Shown here: piece after piece, positions 28,453 to 37,099 of the stretch
Position numbering within the stretch: position 1 is the first letter of the stretch
Layout of the letters: each line of letters opens with the position of its first letter
Origin: Symbiodinium natans
Taxonomy: Eukaryota > Sar > Dinophyceae > Suessiales > Symbiodiniaceae
Direction of reading: 5' to 3'
DNA length: 37,099 nt
Assembly (NCBI GenBank): GCA_905221605.1
Contig: CAJNDS010001070.1
Coordinates: 1-37,099 of the forward strand
Program-made: the position numbers and the translations under genes
The notes under the pieces: model-generated
Seen by the model: only the letters and a program-made list of their open reading frames with translations
Database searches by the model: none
Told to the model about the DNA's origin: nothing

Positions 28453-29358
28453 ATGAGCTGGCTGACACAGACGGCATTCAACAAGGCAGTGCAGGCTGCG
28501 TACGACCAGGACTACTTGGAACTTCCCGACATCCACATCCCCATCCGCTGGTACACCGCCCAACTTCTACTTGAGCAACTCACCAAAATCGGCAACTCAC
28601 TTCACCCCTTCACGCCCATCATGATCCCCACCAGCGAGGCGCTCTCAATCTGGGGACACCTACAAGACTGGCACAGGAACTTCGGCTACCACCTGGACAA
28701 GATTTCCATGCCCACACCACAACCCGCACATCTACCTGATCAAGACGTGCCACCACAAACAATCAAGAAAAGACGACAACAGTACCAACTGGACGACCCG
28801 CGCCTGCGCCCCGAGCTCGACGGCATCACCTCGGACCTGCTTCAGGACATCTCCCTCGCACACCTCGATCCACACACCTATGTAGCCGTGGACTACCCCG
28901 TGGAACAACCCGTCATGACGACGTGGGAGGCCATCGAGGACCCGGAGAAGCACAAAGAGTGGAAGGCCCACACCCAGTGGAACGACACGACCTACCACAC
29001 TTTTTCCCAAGCCCTTCACTCCCATCCTTTCGCTGTTCATCTCGCTGCGATACGCAACAAAGCCAGAGAGGATTCACACCAGCACCAGCTGAATTGGAAG
29101 CATCCATGGCACAAAAACGGATGGCAGTATCACACGCACTATGACAAGGAGACCAAGAGAAACCTCCCGAACCAGGGCAACTACACGCTCGACCGACGCG
29201 AGGAGGACAGCGCAATGCCGGATCAAACTACACAACCCTCAAGGCCCAAGAAGGACACCCCACACAACTCCCCAATGCCCTATCATCCGCTACCAGAAGA
29301 AGAAGACGATCGACAGTCCCAAATCTCAGAAGACGAGATGTACCCGGCGGTGAAGTAG
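28453..29358 (+). CDS. 301-aa unrecognised, Trp/His-rich protein
   Basis: From MSWLTQTAFNKAVQAAYDQD. The N-terminal third is helical (LLLEQLTKIGN, then IMIPTSEALSIWGHLQDW). A basic patch KKRRQQYQ lies near residue 105. The centre is Trp/His-rich (residues 165-228, with HKNGWQYHTHYD at the end), and the C-terminus is acidic (EEEDDRQSQISEDE). No catalytic motif is seen. The PTSEALSIWGHL segment faintly recalls the SPTEVYIILK segment of the three larger paralogs downstream. An inverted, broken copy lies at 1060-1660, showing the gene belongs to the repeated unit. Confidence 0.72.
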   Translation: MSWLTQTAFNKAVQAAYDQDYLELPDIHIPIRWYTAQLLLEQLTKIGNSLHPFTPIMIPTSEALSIWGHLQDWHRNFGYHLDKISMPTPQPAHLPDQDVPPQTIKKRRQQYQLDDPRLRPELDGITSDLLQDISLAHLDPHTYVAVDYPVEQPVMTTWEAIEDPEKHKEWKAHTQWNDTTYHTFSQALHSHPFAVHLAAIRNKAREDSHQHQLNWKHPWHKNGWQYHTHYDKETKRNLPNQGNYTLDRREEDSAMPDQTTQPSRPKKDTPHNSPMPYHPLPEEEDDRQSQISEDEMYPAVK

Positions 29359-29649
29359 AAGCATGCCTTCAAAACAGAAGATGTGACAGCCGAGAACATT
29401 GCGATCTTCCTGATCCTCATTGCACACAGCTTCACACACCTGCGCCACACAGGCCTTCCAGAAAATACAAAAGAAGCCGTCAATTGGCAGGATGCGAGTT
29501 GAAGCCATGCTGACCTGATCACCTTCCCCGAACCCTTCCCCTCACACCCTCCCGTGCAAATGGAAGACCTCATCATTTCACTATCACATGTGAGAACATG
29601 ACCACAGATTTCGGCACAAACCCGGCCCCTGTCCTTTCCCTAACCCAAC

Positions 29650-31086
29650 ATGTGGAGCCACATACTGGACTTCCTGACCGGTCCCTTCTACGTGATCTTC
29701 ATGGATGAGCACGAACTCGACATGGAACATCTGCGCAGAGATCCACGCAACAGCATGGAACCCTTTCACCAAAGGTACAACTACCTCGACGACACGTACC
29801 ACACAGCCCCAGCGTACTACACGGAGAAGGCACCCCTACACAAAGTCATCGATCCGTCGTACTTCAAAGAATACGAAGGATGGCACATCAACATCAGGAA
29901 CGCCATCACCTATCAGGCACTCAGGGACATGATGATACCCCACGGCTTCAAGGACCTTTACATCTCCTCCAGCACGTCGACGACAGCCACGTTCGTATGC
30001 CTACTACCAGCCGACAACCAGACGCTGGCCCCGGTTTCAAGACTTATCGGTCAAGAGGTCCGTGAGAAAACCAAGTACCAGCTCAACATTCAGCGCATCA
30101 TCCGCCGCATCCCTACTCACATCAAAGCCCACTATGTCGAAAAACCTCTCCGAGATGACTACCCACACCCTGGCGCGGCATTGTGCCTACCCCACATCGC
30201 CCAGATTGTCTTCTCCAAGTATGAATCGGCCAACACAGCTCTGCTTACCTCGCCGTGGTACGAGACCACGGTGCGCATAGCGACAATGGCCAGAAAGGGT
30301 TTCCAGATCGGCGACAAGTTGTTCCTAGAGGATATGCCAATCCCCACCATGAAACCGCTACCTGATGGACGCGTCATCTTCATCCAGAAAGCCAACCCAC
30401 GACCCTCGCACCTAGAACGACAACTTCAGGATGACATGGAGTGGAATGCGATCCTAGCGATCACCCGACAGCACACGGTCGAGGAGTACCAGCAGTACCT
30501 GCCACCTGAAATCCTCGGAGTGCACAAGCTCGTCCTCTACGTCAACACTAAATTGCAAGGATGGCAAACCAGGAACAGCGCGTCCTGCTTGCAGAACAAT
30601 ATCTTCTCACGCGCCGACATCCACATGATGATACACGTTCTCAAGTTCTTCAGCCCCAGACACGCAGAATGGTGCTTCACAAGAGAAATCTTCGGCCCGG
30701 ACTACACCATCCTCGACTTCAACTGCTCCACCTGCGCGATCCCCATGCAACCGTTACGCGACAATATGACAGAGTGGCTCCGTCAACACAAACGACTGGT
30801 CTCCTCTCTACTACACGCAGAGCACGACCACAGGCAGCCTAACCACCCGCTCTCCAGCCACACACTCTTCGAAGACGCAGGCACCATCTCAGAAGAAGAG
30901 GACCACTGGCAAAGACGCCAAGGATGGCTCAACGGTTCCCGACGACCACCTACAACAGCTACGCCGAGCCAGACCTGTCCGTGGACTGAAGTCATCGACG
31001 ACGAAAGACCCCACCCAATCACATTTACCCGTAGATGGAAGGTCCGCATGCTAATGCGGACAAGACTCGTTTGCATTGCGATGTGA
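29650..31086 (+). CDS. 478-aa protein, paralog family member A
   Basis: First of three consecutive related genes. It begins MWSHILDFLTGPFYVIFMDE; YVIFMD recalls YRFIFMD of member B. In the C-terminal half, NIFSRADIHMMIHVLK corresponds to RMSPTEVYIILK of member C and FMTYDEVSCILK of member B. EWLRQHKRLVSSLLHAEHDH corresponds to HWMRQHNQTIQNIMHHALND of member C. The tail (from about 400) is acidic then polar. No catalytic motif is recognised. A decayed copy lies at 2170-3000. Upstream CCCCTGTCCTTTCCCTAACC is a pyrimidine-rich tract just before the ATG. A structural role is a guess. Confidence 0.78.
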   Translation: MWSHILDFLTGPFYVIFMDEHELDMEHLRRDPRNSMEPFHQRYNYLDDTYHTAPAYYTEKAPLHKVIDPSYFKEYEGWHINIRNAITYQALRDMMIPHGFKDLYISSSTSTTATFVCLLPADNQTLAPVSRLIGQEVREKTKYQLNIQRIIRRIPTHIKAHYVEKPLRDDYPHPGAALCLPHIAQIVFSKYESANTALLTSPWYETTVRIATMARKGFQIGDKLFLEDMPIPTMKPLPDGRVIFIQKANPRPSHLERQLQDDMEWNAILAITRQHTVEEYQQYLPPEILGVHKLVLYVNTKLQGWQTRNSASCLQNNIFSRADIHMMIHVLKFFSPRHAEWCFTREIFGPDYTILDFNCSTCAIPMQPLRDNMTEWLRQHKRLVSSLLHAEHDHRQPNHPLSSHTLFEDAGTISEEEDHWQRRQGWLNGSRRPPTTATPSQTCPWTEVIDDERPHPITFTRRWKVRMLMRTRLVCIAM

Positions 31087-31323
31087 AGTTTGAAAACATA
31101 GAGATTCGCAGTTCAGCTTTTCGGAGTGCGCATTCTATCGGACAGAGACATTTGCCTGCGGTGCATTTTTTCATACGGTCAGCGCATCGGTACAAGCGCA
31201 TTTGTCAGTGATGCTGCAGCATGCTGAGGAACATTTGTAAAGCGCAGTCCCGTGTTGAGTAGCAAAAAGCATGTGACATGCTGTGAGAGACTTTGAAGCA
31301 ATCGTTGTACATAGTCGAGCAAG

Positions 31324-32730
31324 ATGGATCAAATCATTCCCCTGATACTCCCGGAGCTCGGCAAGAAATACAGATTCATCTTCATGGACCAGGGCATCTC
31401 CAAGGACCTCAGGCACATGACCGATAAGGAAGTTCAGCTTCACCTTCAAGCACTACGACACAAACGGAGCAGCACGGTGTTGAACTTGGACCCTACCCAT
31501 TCCCCCCATCCTCATCTAGAGCATTCTCTTGCACAACAAGAAGACCCGGAATCTCTGATACATCGATGCGTCGTGGAGGACCTGCCCATGGAAGCTGACT
31601 CCCTGGCCGCAGGCCAACAGCGACTACACAAAGGAGCAGTTTTCGCCCATCAGATTTTGCGGGCTCAACTACGTCATCGATATCGTTCGCCAACTCCACT
31701 CCAATTTGCAGACCATGCAAGATCCCGACCAGTCGTGCAGTACATGAACCTGAACGTCACGACCATCCACGGCTTCTATATGGAGATGCACCAATGCCAA
31801 ACCTTGAAATGCGTCAGCAAAGGAGTCTGCAACGTGGTCCATGCCATCAAACAAGGAGAACCTGACTTCGTCACGTTCAAGTTCCTTGTACGCAACGAGG
31901 AGTTCCCCAGGGACTTCTACGACCATTTAGTGGACATGCGCATACTACCACAAACACAGACTCACATCTTTCCCATGCACGACCATAGATCCACGTGGCC
32001 GACCGTGCTGGCATTTCAGTGGCGCAACAAACGGATGACGAAGGGTGGCACTGAACTCGTCTTTGCGCCGCAACCCGTCAGTCAAACACCGTATAGACAC
32101 GTGGACCGCCACGACCTCTTCATCGAGGAGTGCTACTTCGCACATCGCAGCATGCTGGGATTGTATGTCCAACACACACCCCAAGTCACGGAGGAGTACC
32201 AGACTGGCCACATACAATGCCTGATGATGCTCAACTACGTCCAAGCCATATCGCATCAACAAGCTTGGCCGGAGCTCTCCTCCATCGTGTACCTCGCCAC
32301 CAAACTATGCGAAAACGATCCCACCAGGCATTTTCGCATTATCCGCATGTTCAACCTCCACGACACCATACGCACATGGTACTACTTGTTCATCCAAGGG
32401 GACACACAGTTCATGACCTACGACGAGGTATCCTGCATCCTCAAACGCCTGGAGCAACACGGCATATGCCGCAGCAACACCAGAGAGATCACCGACAATG
32501 GCTCCCACGTTGATCTCGACTTGCAACAATTCACGCAAGACATGCAGGAGGAGTTCACAGACACGGAGGGAGGCCCACCACTCAGCGAGCTCTGGATCGA
32601 CACGCACTGCCACTTCATCGTGAAGTTCTGGCACTACCAGTTTCAGCCCAATGCGTACTACAGAACCACCCCAATGCGCATGAATACCAACGGACAGACC
32701 TTCACCATTTCCTCCCACCCAATTATTTAA
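31324..32730 (+). CDS. 468-aa protein, paralog family member B
   Basis: Begins MDQIIPLILPELGKKYRFIF, a start shared with the decayed copy at 3435 (MERIVAFLLPQ). The central block (about 155-260) is the best conserved between the two copies, with KQGEPDFVTFKFLVRNEE, HDHRSTWPTVLAFQW and neighbouring residues. Later, TWYYLFIQGDTQFMTYDEV matches the shared motif of members A and C. The protein ends in a His/Tyr-rich stretch. The function is unknown. In copy 1 this gene is split by the nested LTR-type element. Confidence 0.8.
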   Translation: MDQIIPLILPELGKKYRFIFMDQGISKDLRHMTDKEVQLHLQALRHKRSSTVLNLDPTHSPHPHLEHSLAQQEDPESLIHRCVVEDLPMEADSLAAGQQRLHKGAVFAHQILRAQLRHRYRSPTPLQFADHARSRPVVQYMNLNVTTIHGFYMEMHQCQTLKCVSKGVCNVVHAIKQGEPDFVTFKFLVRNEEFPRDFYDHLVDMRILPQTQTHIFPMHDHRSTWPTVLAFQWRNKRMTKGGTELVFAPQPVSQTPYRHVDRHDLFIEECYFAHRSMLGLYVQHTPQVTEEYQTGHIQCLMMLNYVQAISHQQAWPELSSIVYLATKLCENDPTRHFRIIRMFNLHDTIRTWYYLFIQGDTQFMTYDEVSCILKRLEQHGICRSNTREITDNGSHVDLDLQQFTQDMQEEFTDTEGGPPLSELWIDTHCHFIVKFWHYQFQPNAYYRTTPMRMNTNGQTFTISSHPII

Positions 32731-32876
32731 ACCAATGCGTCAGTTTCTTCCGATGAAAAAGACGTTTGCTAGTTGTGTGCGATCAATCATTAGTGCACGT
32801 GCAAGCGAAAGCCACCTTACCCGCCCCCAGTGCTCAGAGTTCGGTATCACCACTCATTGATCTCGCCCAGAGCAAT

Positions 32877-34196
32877 ATGATCCCGGACACGTCCATCACA
32901 ACGATCCTGGAGTACTTGTACTGGCACTACGAAATCAACATCGGCCTGAAGCGACACGAGTTCGAGTCCCACTTCAATGACGCTCAGTTGGCCCGTATGA
33001 GAGAGCAACTTGCCAGTCTTCGGCACCACCATCCGCAACCCATACAACTTCTACGGTGGAGTCCAGCTAGAGCATTGACAGTTCCGGCTTCTACCACAGT
33101 GGCTTGGCTTCCTCAACACGTACCACCAGCCGGACCATACGGGCCCTTCGTGCAGATCAACAGCGAAGACCACATTCAAATCACAGGACTAGTCCTTCCG
33201 CTCCATGAAATCAACGCGTTGAGATTGACGTGCAAATCATTTGACGGTCAATGCCGCAAACTACACAATGCAGGACCCGACCTTCGATACATGCACCATT
33301 GCCTACGGTGCACCCCAGAGCCACAATGGACGATCCACGAAGACGAGCACAAAATCCAGCTGGACATGGCACACCTTGCTCGATGCATGCTCCGTTTCCG
33401 TCGACCAGACCAGCCATATCCTCACATAGGGGAATCAGCTGAGCACCTGTTCCACGTGGACCCGCAAGTGTTGGACGACATCGTTCAGACTCAACTCAAC
33501 TACTTCTACCTGTTCGCATTCCACTTAGCGATTGATCGACAACAGGAACGTGCAATGCTTCATACGTACTCAGACCCCGGTGACATCGAACCTCCGATGT
33601 ACCATGAATCTCACGTTGAGTTTCCTGACACGTACCCGCAATGGACGGATGGAACAGACATATCCGAGATATACGGCGTGCTCCTCACGACCCTCCCTCT
33701 ACAACCGTGGAAGATCATCAGTGCCGCTCATCGTTTCCTGCATCACCGACATCTCCAACACTTCATCAAGTACACCACCATCGCAAACCAAATTTGGACG
33801 TGGCAAGTTCATCAGGAAGTCGACTTCAACATCAGAATGTCACCCACCGAAGTGTACATCATCCTCAAGACCATTGCGTCATACTGCCAACAGAGCTACA
33901 ACTTCACCAACTCGGACGACCACAGAGACATAGTGGAACAACAAGCCAAGTGTGACCGCACCCTTGCCACGACCTTGATGATCAACTACTACAAGGATGC
34001 GGTGGCCATTCTGATGCGGCCCAAGACCATTGCAACAGCCACGCTGCATTGGATGAGACAACACAACCAAACAATCCAGAACATCATGCACCACGCGCTC
34101 AACGACCCCAGAGATTACCTGCTCAATTACCACTACATGCGGCTGACGGACTTCGGACACAGTGGAGCACCAGTCACAGCCCATCCTGACCATTAA
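32877..34196 (+). CDS. 439-aa protein, paralog family member C
   Basis: The ATG at 32877 is chosen over the in-frame one at 32766 because ATGATCCCGGAC is conserved as ATGATTCCGGAC in the decayed copy at 9713. MIPDTSITTILEYLYWHYEI opens the protein. Conserved blocks include SEDHIQITGLVLPLHE, GPDLRYMHHCLRC, IWTWQVHQEVDFNIRMSPTE and HWMRQHNQTIQNIMHH. The last 50 residues (DPRDYLLNYHYM to the end) are also conserved between copies. No enzyme signature is seen. Conservation over the full length in both copies argues for a folded protein. Confidence 0.8.
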   Translation: MIPDTSITTILEYLYWHYEINIGLKRHEFESHFNDAQLARMREQLASLRHHHPQPIQLLRWSPARALTVPASTTVAWLPQHVPPAGPYGPFVQINSEDHIQITGLVLPLHEINALRLTCKSFDGQCRKLHNAGPDLRYMHHCLRCTPEPQWTIHEDEHKIQLDMAHLARCMLRFRRPDQPYPHIGESAEHLFHVDPQVLDDIVQTQLNYFYLFAFHLAIDRQQERAMLHTYSDPGDIEPPMYHESHVEFPDTYPQWTDGTDISEIYGVLLTTLPLQPWKIISAAHRFLHHRHLQHFIKYTTIANQIWTWQVHQEVDFNIRMSPTEVYIILKTIASYCQQSYNFTNSDDHRDIVEQQAKCDRTLATTLMINYYKDAVAILMRPKTIATATLHWMRQHNQTIQNIMHHALNDPRDYLLNYHYMRLTDFGHSGAPVTAHPDH

Positions 34197-34386
34197 GACA
34201 ATGACTGCGACTTCCGACCTCAGACCCACTGCTAACCCCACAGCCAAAAGAAATGTCGGCGAAGCTTATGCTGGGTCTTGTGTTGTACAGTGTGCTTGAC
34301 ATGTTTCCCTACCCTCGCCCTCCCCACCACTGCTTTTCCATCTGACATAGACGGCCCAGCGATTACGCAGACCTCACAACAGAGCA

Positions 34387-34941
34387 ATGGCGTCTAATGA
34401 AGTGATGGCGGCATGGCTCATCATGGCCGCATCGGACCCCAACGACATCACCACCTGCTACCTCCGACTACCGGACCATGACAAAGCTCTCGCCGCACAA
34501 CACATCACCAACGCCATCATGTGCAACGACGTTCAAAGGCTCCAGAAAGGCCACAGACCACTTGGAGAGCCAGAAGAGCAATGTGATCCCCCCGCGTCCA
34601 AGAAGATCAAATCAGAAGGCAATCCACACTCCACACGCGCTACTACCCCAAGCTCGGCATCGGCATCCAACACCCGCCTCCACGACTACAAGGGTTTCGC
34701 TCCTCTTCGCCATGGTGACAAACCTATCGACCTCGACCCGAAGCCCAAGACGACCACCCGCCCCCACCCCAACCTCAACAACGAAGTGGACCCCAACGTA
34801 GTGTTTGTCACCAAGAAGAGCACCATCTATCACCGAAAAGGATGCGGCAAGATACTCAATTCGGCCGAGCAAGACGTCAAGTCCTACCAGAAAGCAGAGG
34901 TCGAGATGTTGTTCAAACCATGTTCGACATGCAGGCCGTAA
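34387..34941 (+). CDS. 184-aa protein with HxxxC...CxxC C-terminal module
   Basis: The N-terminus MASNEVMAAWLIMAASDPND is conserved with the copy at 11107. A helical first 50 residues, a variable P/S/T-rich linker with a basic KKIKSE stretch, then a conserved module (139-184) follow. The module starts VFVTKKSTIYHRKGCGK and ends KPCSTCRP; His149, Cys153, Cys179 and Cys182 could bind one zinc. The pattern recalls the YHxxxC...PCxxC tails found on some nucleases and DNA-binding proteins, but no nuclease domain is present. A CTGCTAACCCCACAG acceptor-like site lies upstream at about 34228-34242. Confidence 0.8.
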   Translation: MASNEVMAAWLIMAASDPNDITTCYLRLPDHDKALAAQHITNAIMCNDVQRLQKGHRPLGEPEEQCDPPASKKIKSEGNPHSTRATTPSSASASNTRLHDYKGFAPLRHGDKPIDLDPKPKTTTRPHPNLNNEVDPNVVFVTKKSTIYHRKGCGKILNSAEQDVKSYQKAEVEMLFKPCSTCRP

Positions 34942-35359
34942 TATCCTCAACCCCATCCCCCGCTGACATCAGGCCATATTGGTGCTGAGCGGAAACGTGC
35001 GATTTAGATGCATCACCGACGCAGTCTTTAGCGCATGCAGAGCATCTTTCAGTTTTGAGCGTTTGTGCAACTGTGCCAAAACTTGTGACAATCAGTGTTC
35101 GGCGCAGTTTCACATAGGGCTATTCCACAACCCGATGAGGAAAAGAACATGCGTCAGTGTTGAGCTTCAAATGTGAATGCACTGTCATCCTTGTGCGTCA
35201 GAACCATTCATTGAGTGAAAGCGACTAGAGCCGAAAGTCGATGTAGCATTCTCTCTGATGAGCTGCCTTGTGATCGTGACGTGCAGCTGCTTCACATAAA
35301 GAGTAGCCGTTCCCATTACCTTGCTACTAGCGCATTTCCAGCGGCGGCAGCACGATCCC
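34942..35359 (+). promoter_or_regulatory. 418-bp intergenic region before the last gene
   Basis: Less C-rich than the flanking genes, and no ORF is supported. GCATTTCCAG (35332-35341) is an acceptor-like site 18 bp before the start of the finger gene. CTGATGAG at 35255 lacks the rest of a hammerhead core. Confidence 0.38.
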
Positions 35360-35731
35360 ATGACCAGCCACGAGATCATGTACCACTCCCGCTACATCCA
35401 GAACAGGGCGGACTTCGACGTGGTGATGAGTCAAGAAGAGAGTACCAAGCGGGTGGAACAAATGCTCCTGAAGTACCAAGCCAGAGATGATTACCACACG
35501 CCCAGAAGCAGATCTTGTCCAAATCCCAATCGACATCGGAAACATCACAAATACGGGAAAGTCAAGAAGATGAGATGCCACCCGAAGGAGGACAGGTATC
35601 TCGCCTGTCCAATCTGCAGGATCGCATCCAGAACAGTACGACAATGGGAGATCCACCTGATCACGGCGCCGCACAAACAAGCTAAACAGAGAGCTGAAAA
35701 GTTCGTGGACTTGGACTACCTCTACGTGTGA
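35360..35731 (+). CDS. C2H2 zinc-finger protein, 123 aa
   Basis: From MTSHEIMYHSRYIQNRADFD. A short helical region (DFDVVMSQEESTKRVEQMLL) leads to a basic RS-type patch (TPRSRSCPNPNRHRKHHK) and a single C2H2 finger, CPIC...H...H with spacing C-x2-C-x12-H-x5-H (Cys83, Cys86, His99, His105). The end DLDYLYV is conserved in copy 1. Likely nucleic-acid binding. The start at 35360 follows an acceptor-like site. ATG 35378 (MYH) is possible, because the copy-1 match begins there. It is the last gene before the 3' repeat. Confidence 0.75.
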   Translation: MTSHEIMYHSRYIQNRADFDVVMSQEESTKRVEQMLLKYQARDDYHTPRSRSCPNPNRHRKHHKYGKVKKMRCHPKEDRYLACPICRIASRTVRQWEIHLITAPHKQAKQRAEKFVDLDYLYV

Positions 35732-35767
35732 ATTACATGCTCTCAATCCATTTGTCGCCCCGAAAGG

Positions 35768-36962
35768 GGTGTGTGTGGCACACCGCTGTACATGCGGGAT
35801 CGTCAACAAGCACTGCGTACGAGATCGAAAAGAAGCACGAATTTATCGTCCAACAAGAAACTTGCATGTCATTTTCAGCAGGGGGCAGGAGCACCTTGAT
35901 CAGACTCCTGCCAACGAAGACGCTGATCAAGGTGGTGATGCATCCAGGGACGCCTGGGTGTGTACCTGCAGTGATATGTGATGTACTGCATTATCCTCGC
36001 TGTGCATTGGTACCGTTCTCGCTGTTGTTCAACTACCTCAACCACAACGCAGTTTTCAACATGGATTTCGTATTTTGCTTGGCATGTGGGTGAATTCTTC
36101 GAGCCGTGAGCATGACATACCCCAAACCCCAGAAGACCTCGAGCCCATCAAGCTTGAGTGGAATGTGATGCTGCTAACTAGTGTGATGTGCACAGCAGAG
36201 CAGCTGAGCAGAACTGCGTGAGCATGTCGTTTGAGCATGTTGATGGAGCATGTCCAGCGAACGAGCATGAACATGGATGAGAGCATGGAGAAGGTTCGGA
36301 ACATGAGTGTTAGAGCATCTGAGCATGAACTGTGGAGCATCTGAGTGTGATGAGCAGAGATGTGTGAGCACGAAGTAGGGAACTTCTGAGCCTAAATTGT
36401 GGAGCATCTGAGCGCGATGAGTAGAATTGTGTGAGCATGAAATGGGGAATCTCGGAGCATAAATTGCGGAGCATCTGAGCGTGATGAGCAGAGTTGCGGG
36501 AGCATGAAGTGTGAAGCATCAGAGCATGAATTGTGGAGCATCTGAACGTGATGAGCAGAGTTGTGTGAGCATGAATTGTGGAGCATCAGAGCATGAATTG
36601 TGGAGCATCTGAGCGTGGTGAGCAGAGTTGTGTGAGCATGAATTGTGGAGCGTCAGAGCATGAATTGTGGAGCATCTGAGCGTGATGAGCAGAGTTGTGT
36701 GAGCATGAATTGTGGAGCATCAGAGCATGAATTGTGGAGCATCTGAGCGTGATGAGCACAGTTGTGGGAGCATGTCAAGCGAGTATGGAGCATGTTTTGA
36801 TTGCAGAAGACCCTAAACCCTATATGATATGTCATATAAACCTTCATTCGCGACCCTTCTACCTCATCACTTGCGGGCTCATCCACTACCTCTTGCTCGA
36901 GCATCTCTACCTTCGGAGCATCTCCATCTACCAGTTTATGTGGAAGCACTAAAACAAAAAGT
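35768..36962 (+). repeat. 3' terminal repeat (pseudo-LTR) of copy 2
   Basis: About 1,195 bp, nearly identical to 13862-15053, including the minisatellite and the telomere-like motif. It begins 37 bp after the last gene and ends ACTAAAACAAAAAGT, after which (TG)n starts. In the 5' copy the same end is followed instead by the internal leader, which fixes the repeat boundary. Confidence 0.93.

Positions 36963-37099
<137 letters not shown>

Larger units (their letters stand above)
13862..36962 (+). mobile_element. Giant multi-gene Penelope-like retroelement (copy 2)
   Basis: About 23.1 kb. The unit has 1.19-kb direct terminal repeats, about 20.7 kb of internal sequence with some 15 plus-strand ORFs, and (TG)n on both sides. 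The ORF at 23028-25679 has the permuted GIY-YIG, CxC, RT order of the Chlamys/Naiad Penelope-like elements. That clade is known for pseudo-LTRs, tandem and inverted copies and microsatellite insertion bias, all of which fit here. A second, decayed copy upstream has the same gene order for its 3' half, which supports treating the genes as one mobile unit. That the unit moves as a whole is inference. Alternatives are a tandem gene array that hosts a smaller retroelement, or an endogenised virus with a Penelope-type RT. Confidence 0.75.

Noticed and set aside
35255-35262. CTGATGAG as the core of a hammerhead ribozyme
   Set aside because: No GAAA box and no suitable stem follow; published N-terminal-nuclease Penelope-like elements also lack canonical hammerheads. 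GTGATGAG words in the minisatellite lack the required C.
15054-35767. Dinoflagellate spliced-leader exon in the intergenic gaps
   Set aside because: I looked for the conserved end of the leader (TTTTGGCTCAAG) and saw no clear copy; acceptor-like tracts are reported instead.
13862-36962. Conventional gypsy/copia LTR retrotransposon
   Set aside because: No aspartic protease, RNase H or integrase motifs are seen; the RT has a GIY-YIG partner and the ends sit in microsatellite rather than beside a short target duplication.

Overview
The window looks like nuclear DNA of a dinoflagellate, most likely a Symbiodiniaceae-type alga. The first kilobase has the 3' end of an 18S rRNA gene running into a dinoflagellate-like ITS1 start, then three eukaryotic tRNA genes (initiator Met, intron-containing Arg, Ser). 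No operon-style ribosome sites, CRISPR array or other prokaryotic signal is visible. Genes further on lie head to tail on one strand. Many intergenic gaps have pyrimidine-rich tracts ending in AG, as expected of acceptors for spliced-leader trans-splicing. The species call is inference from short sequences.

The main content is two copies of one very large retroelement in head-to-tail tandem. Copy 2 (about 13862-36962, 23 kb) looks complete. It has ~1.19 kb near-identical direct terminal repeats (13862-15053 and 35768-36962), runs into (TG)n microsatellite at both ends, and carries about 15 same-strand ORFs. The only enzyme recognised with confidence is the 883-aa protein at 23028-25679: an N-terminal GIY-YIG-like nuclease, a linker with a CxC motif, and a C-terminal reverse transcriptase with a YVDD box. 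This order matches the N-terminal-endonuclease Penelope-like elements (Chlamys/Naiad clade), which are known for pseudo-LTRs, tandem or inverted insertions and microsatellite targeting. A described member is a few kilobases with one main ORF; this one carries a dozen or more extra genes.

Copy 1 (about 1060-13045) is an older, 5'-truncated and decayed copy. It has an inverted fragment of one gene at its left end, remnants of four further genes, one gene that is still open (11107-11721), and a diverged terminal repeat that meets the (TG)n tract. A 4.8-kb LTR-type, apparently non-autonomous element with three 446-bp internal repeats has jumped into copy 1 (3795-8617), flanked by AGTAC duplications. 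Removing it restores the interrupted reading frame.

Possible gene cooperation: the 570-aa ORF before the RT ends in UGA followed by CUAG, the classical leaky-stop context, and the frame stays open into the RT, suggesting a Gag-Pol-like readthrough product. Other products look structural or nucleic-acid binding: RS-rich proteins, a long coiled coil, a Cys-rich C-terminus, an HxxxC...CxxC module, a C2H2 finger, and a family of three tandem paralogs of about 440-480 aa. ORFs 1/2 and 3/4 overlap by ATGA. In the C-rich coding regions all three plus frames tend to stay open, so frame assignment in the low-complexity parts of ORFs 1-5 is uncertain.
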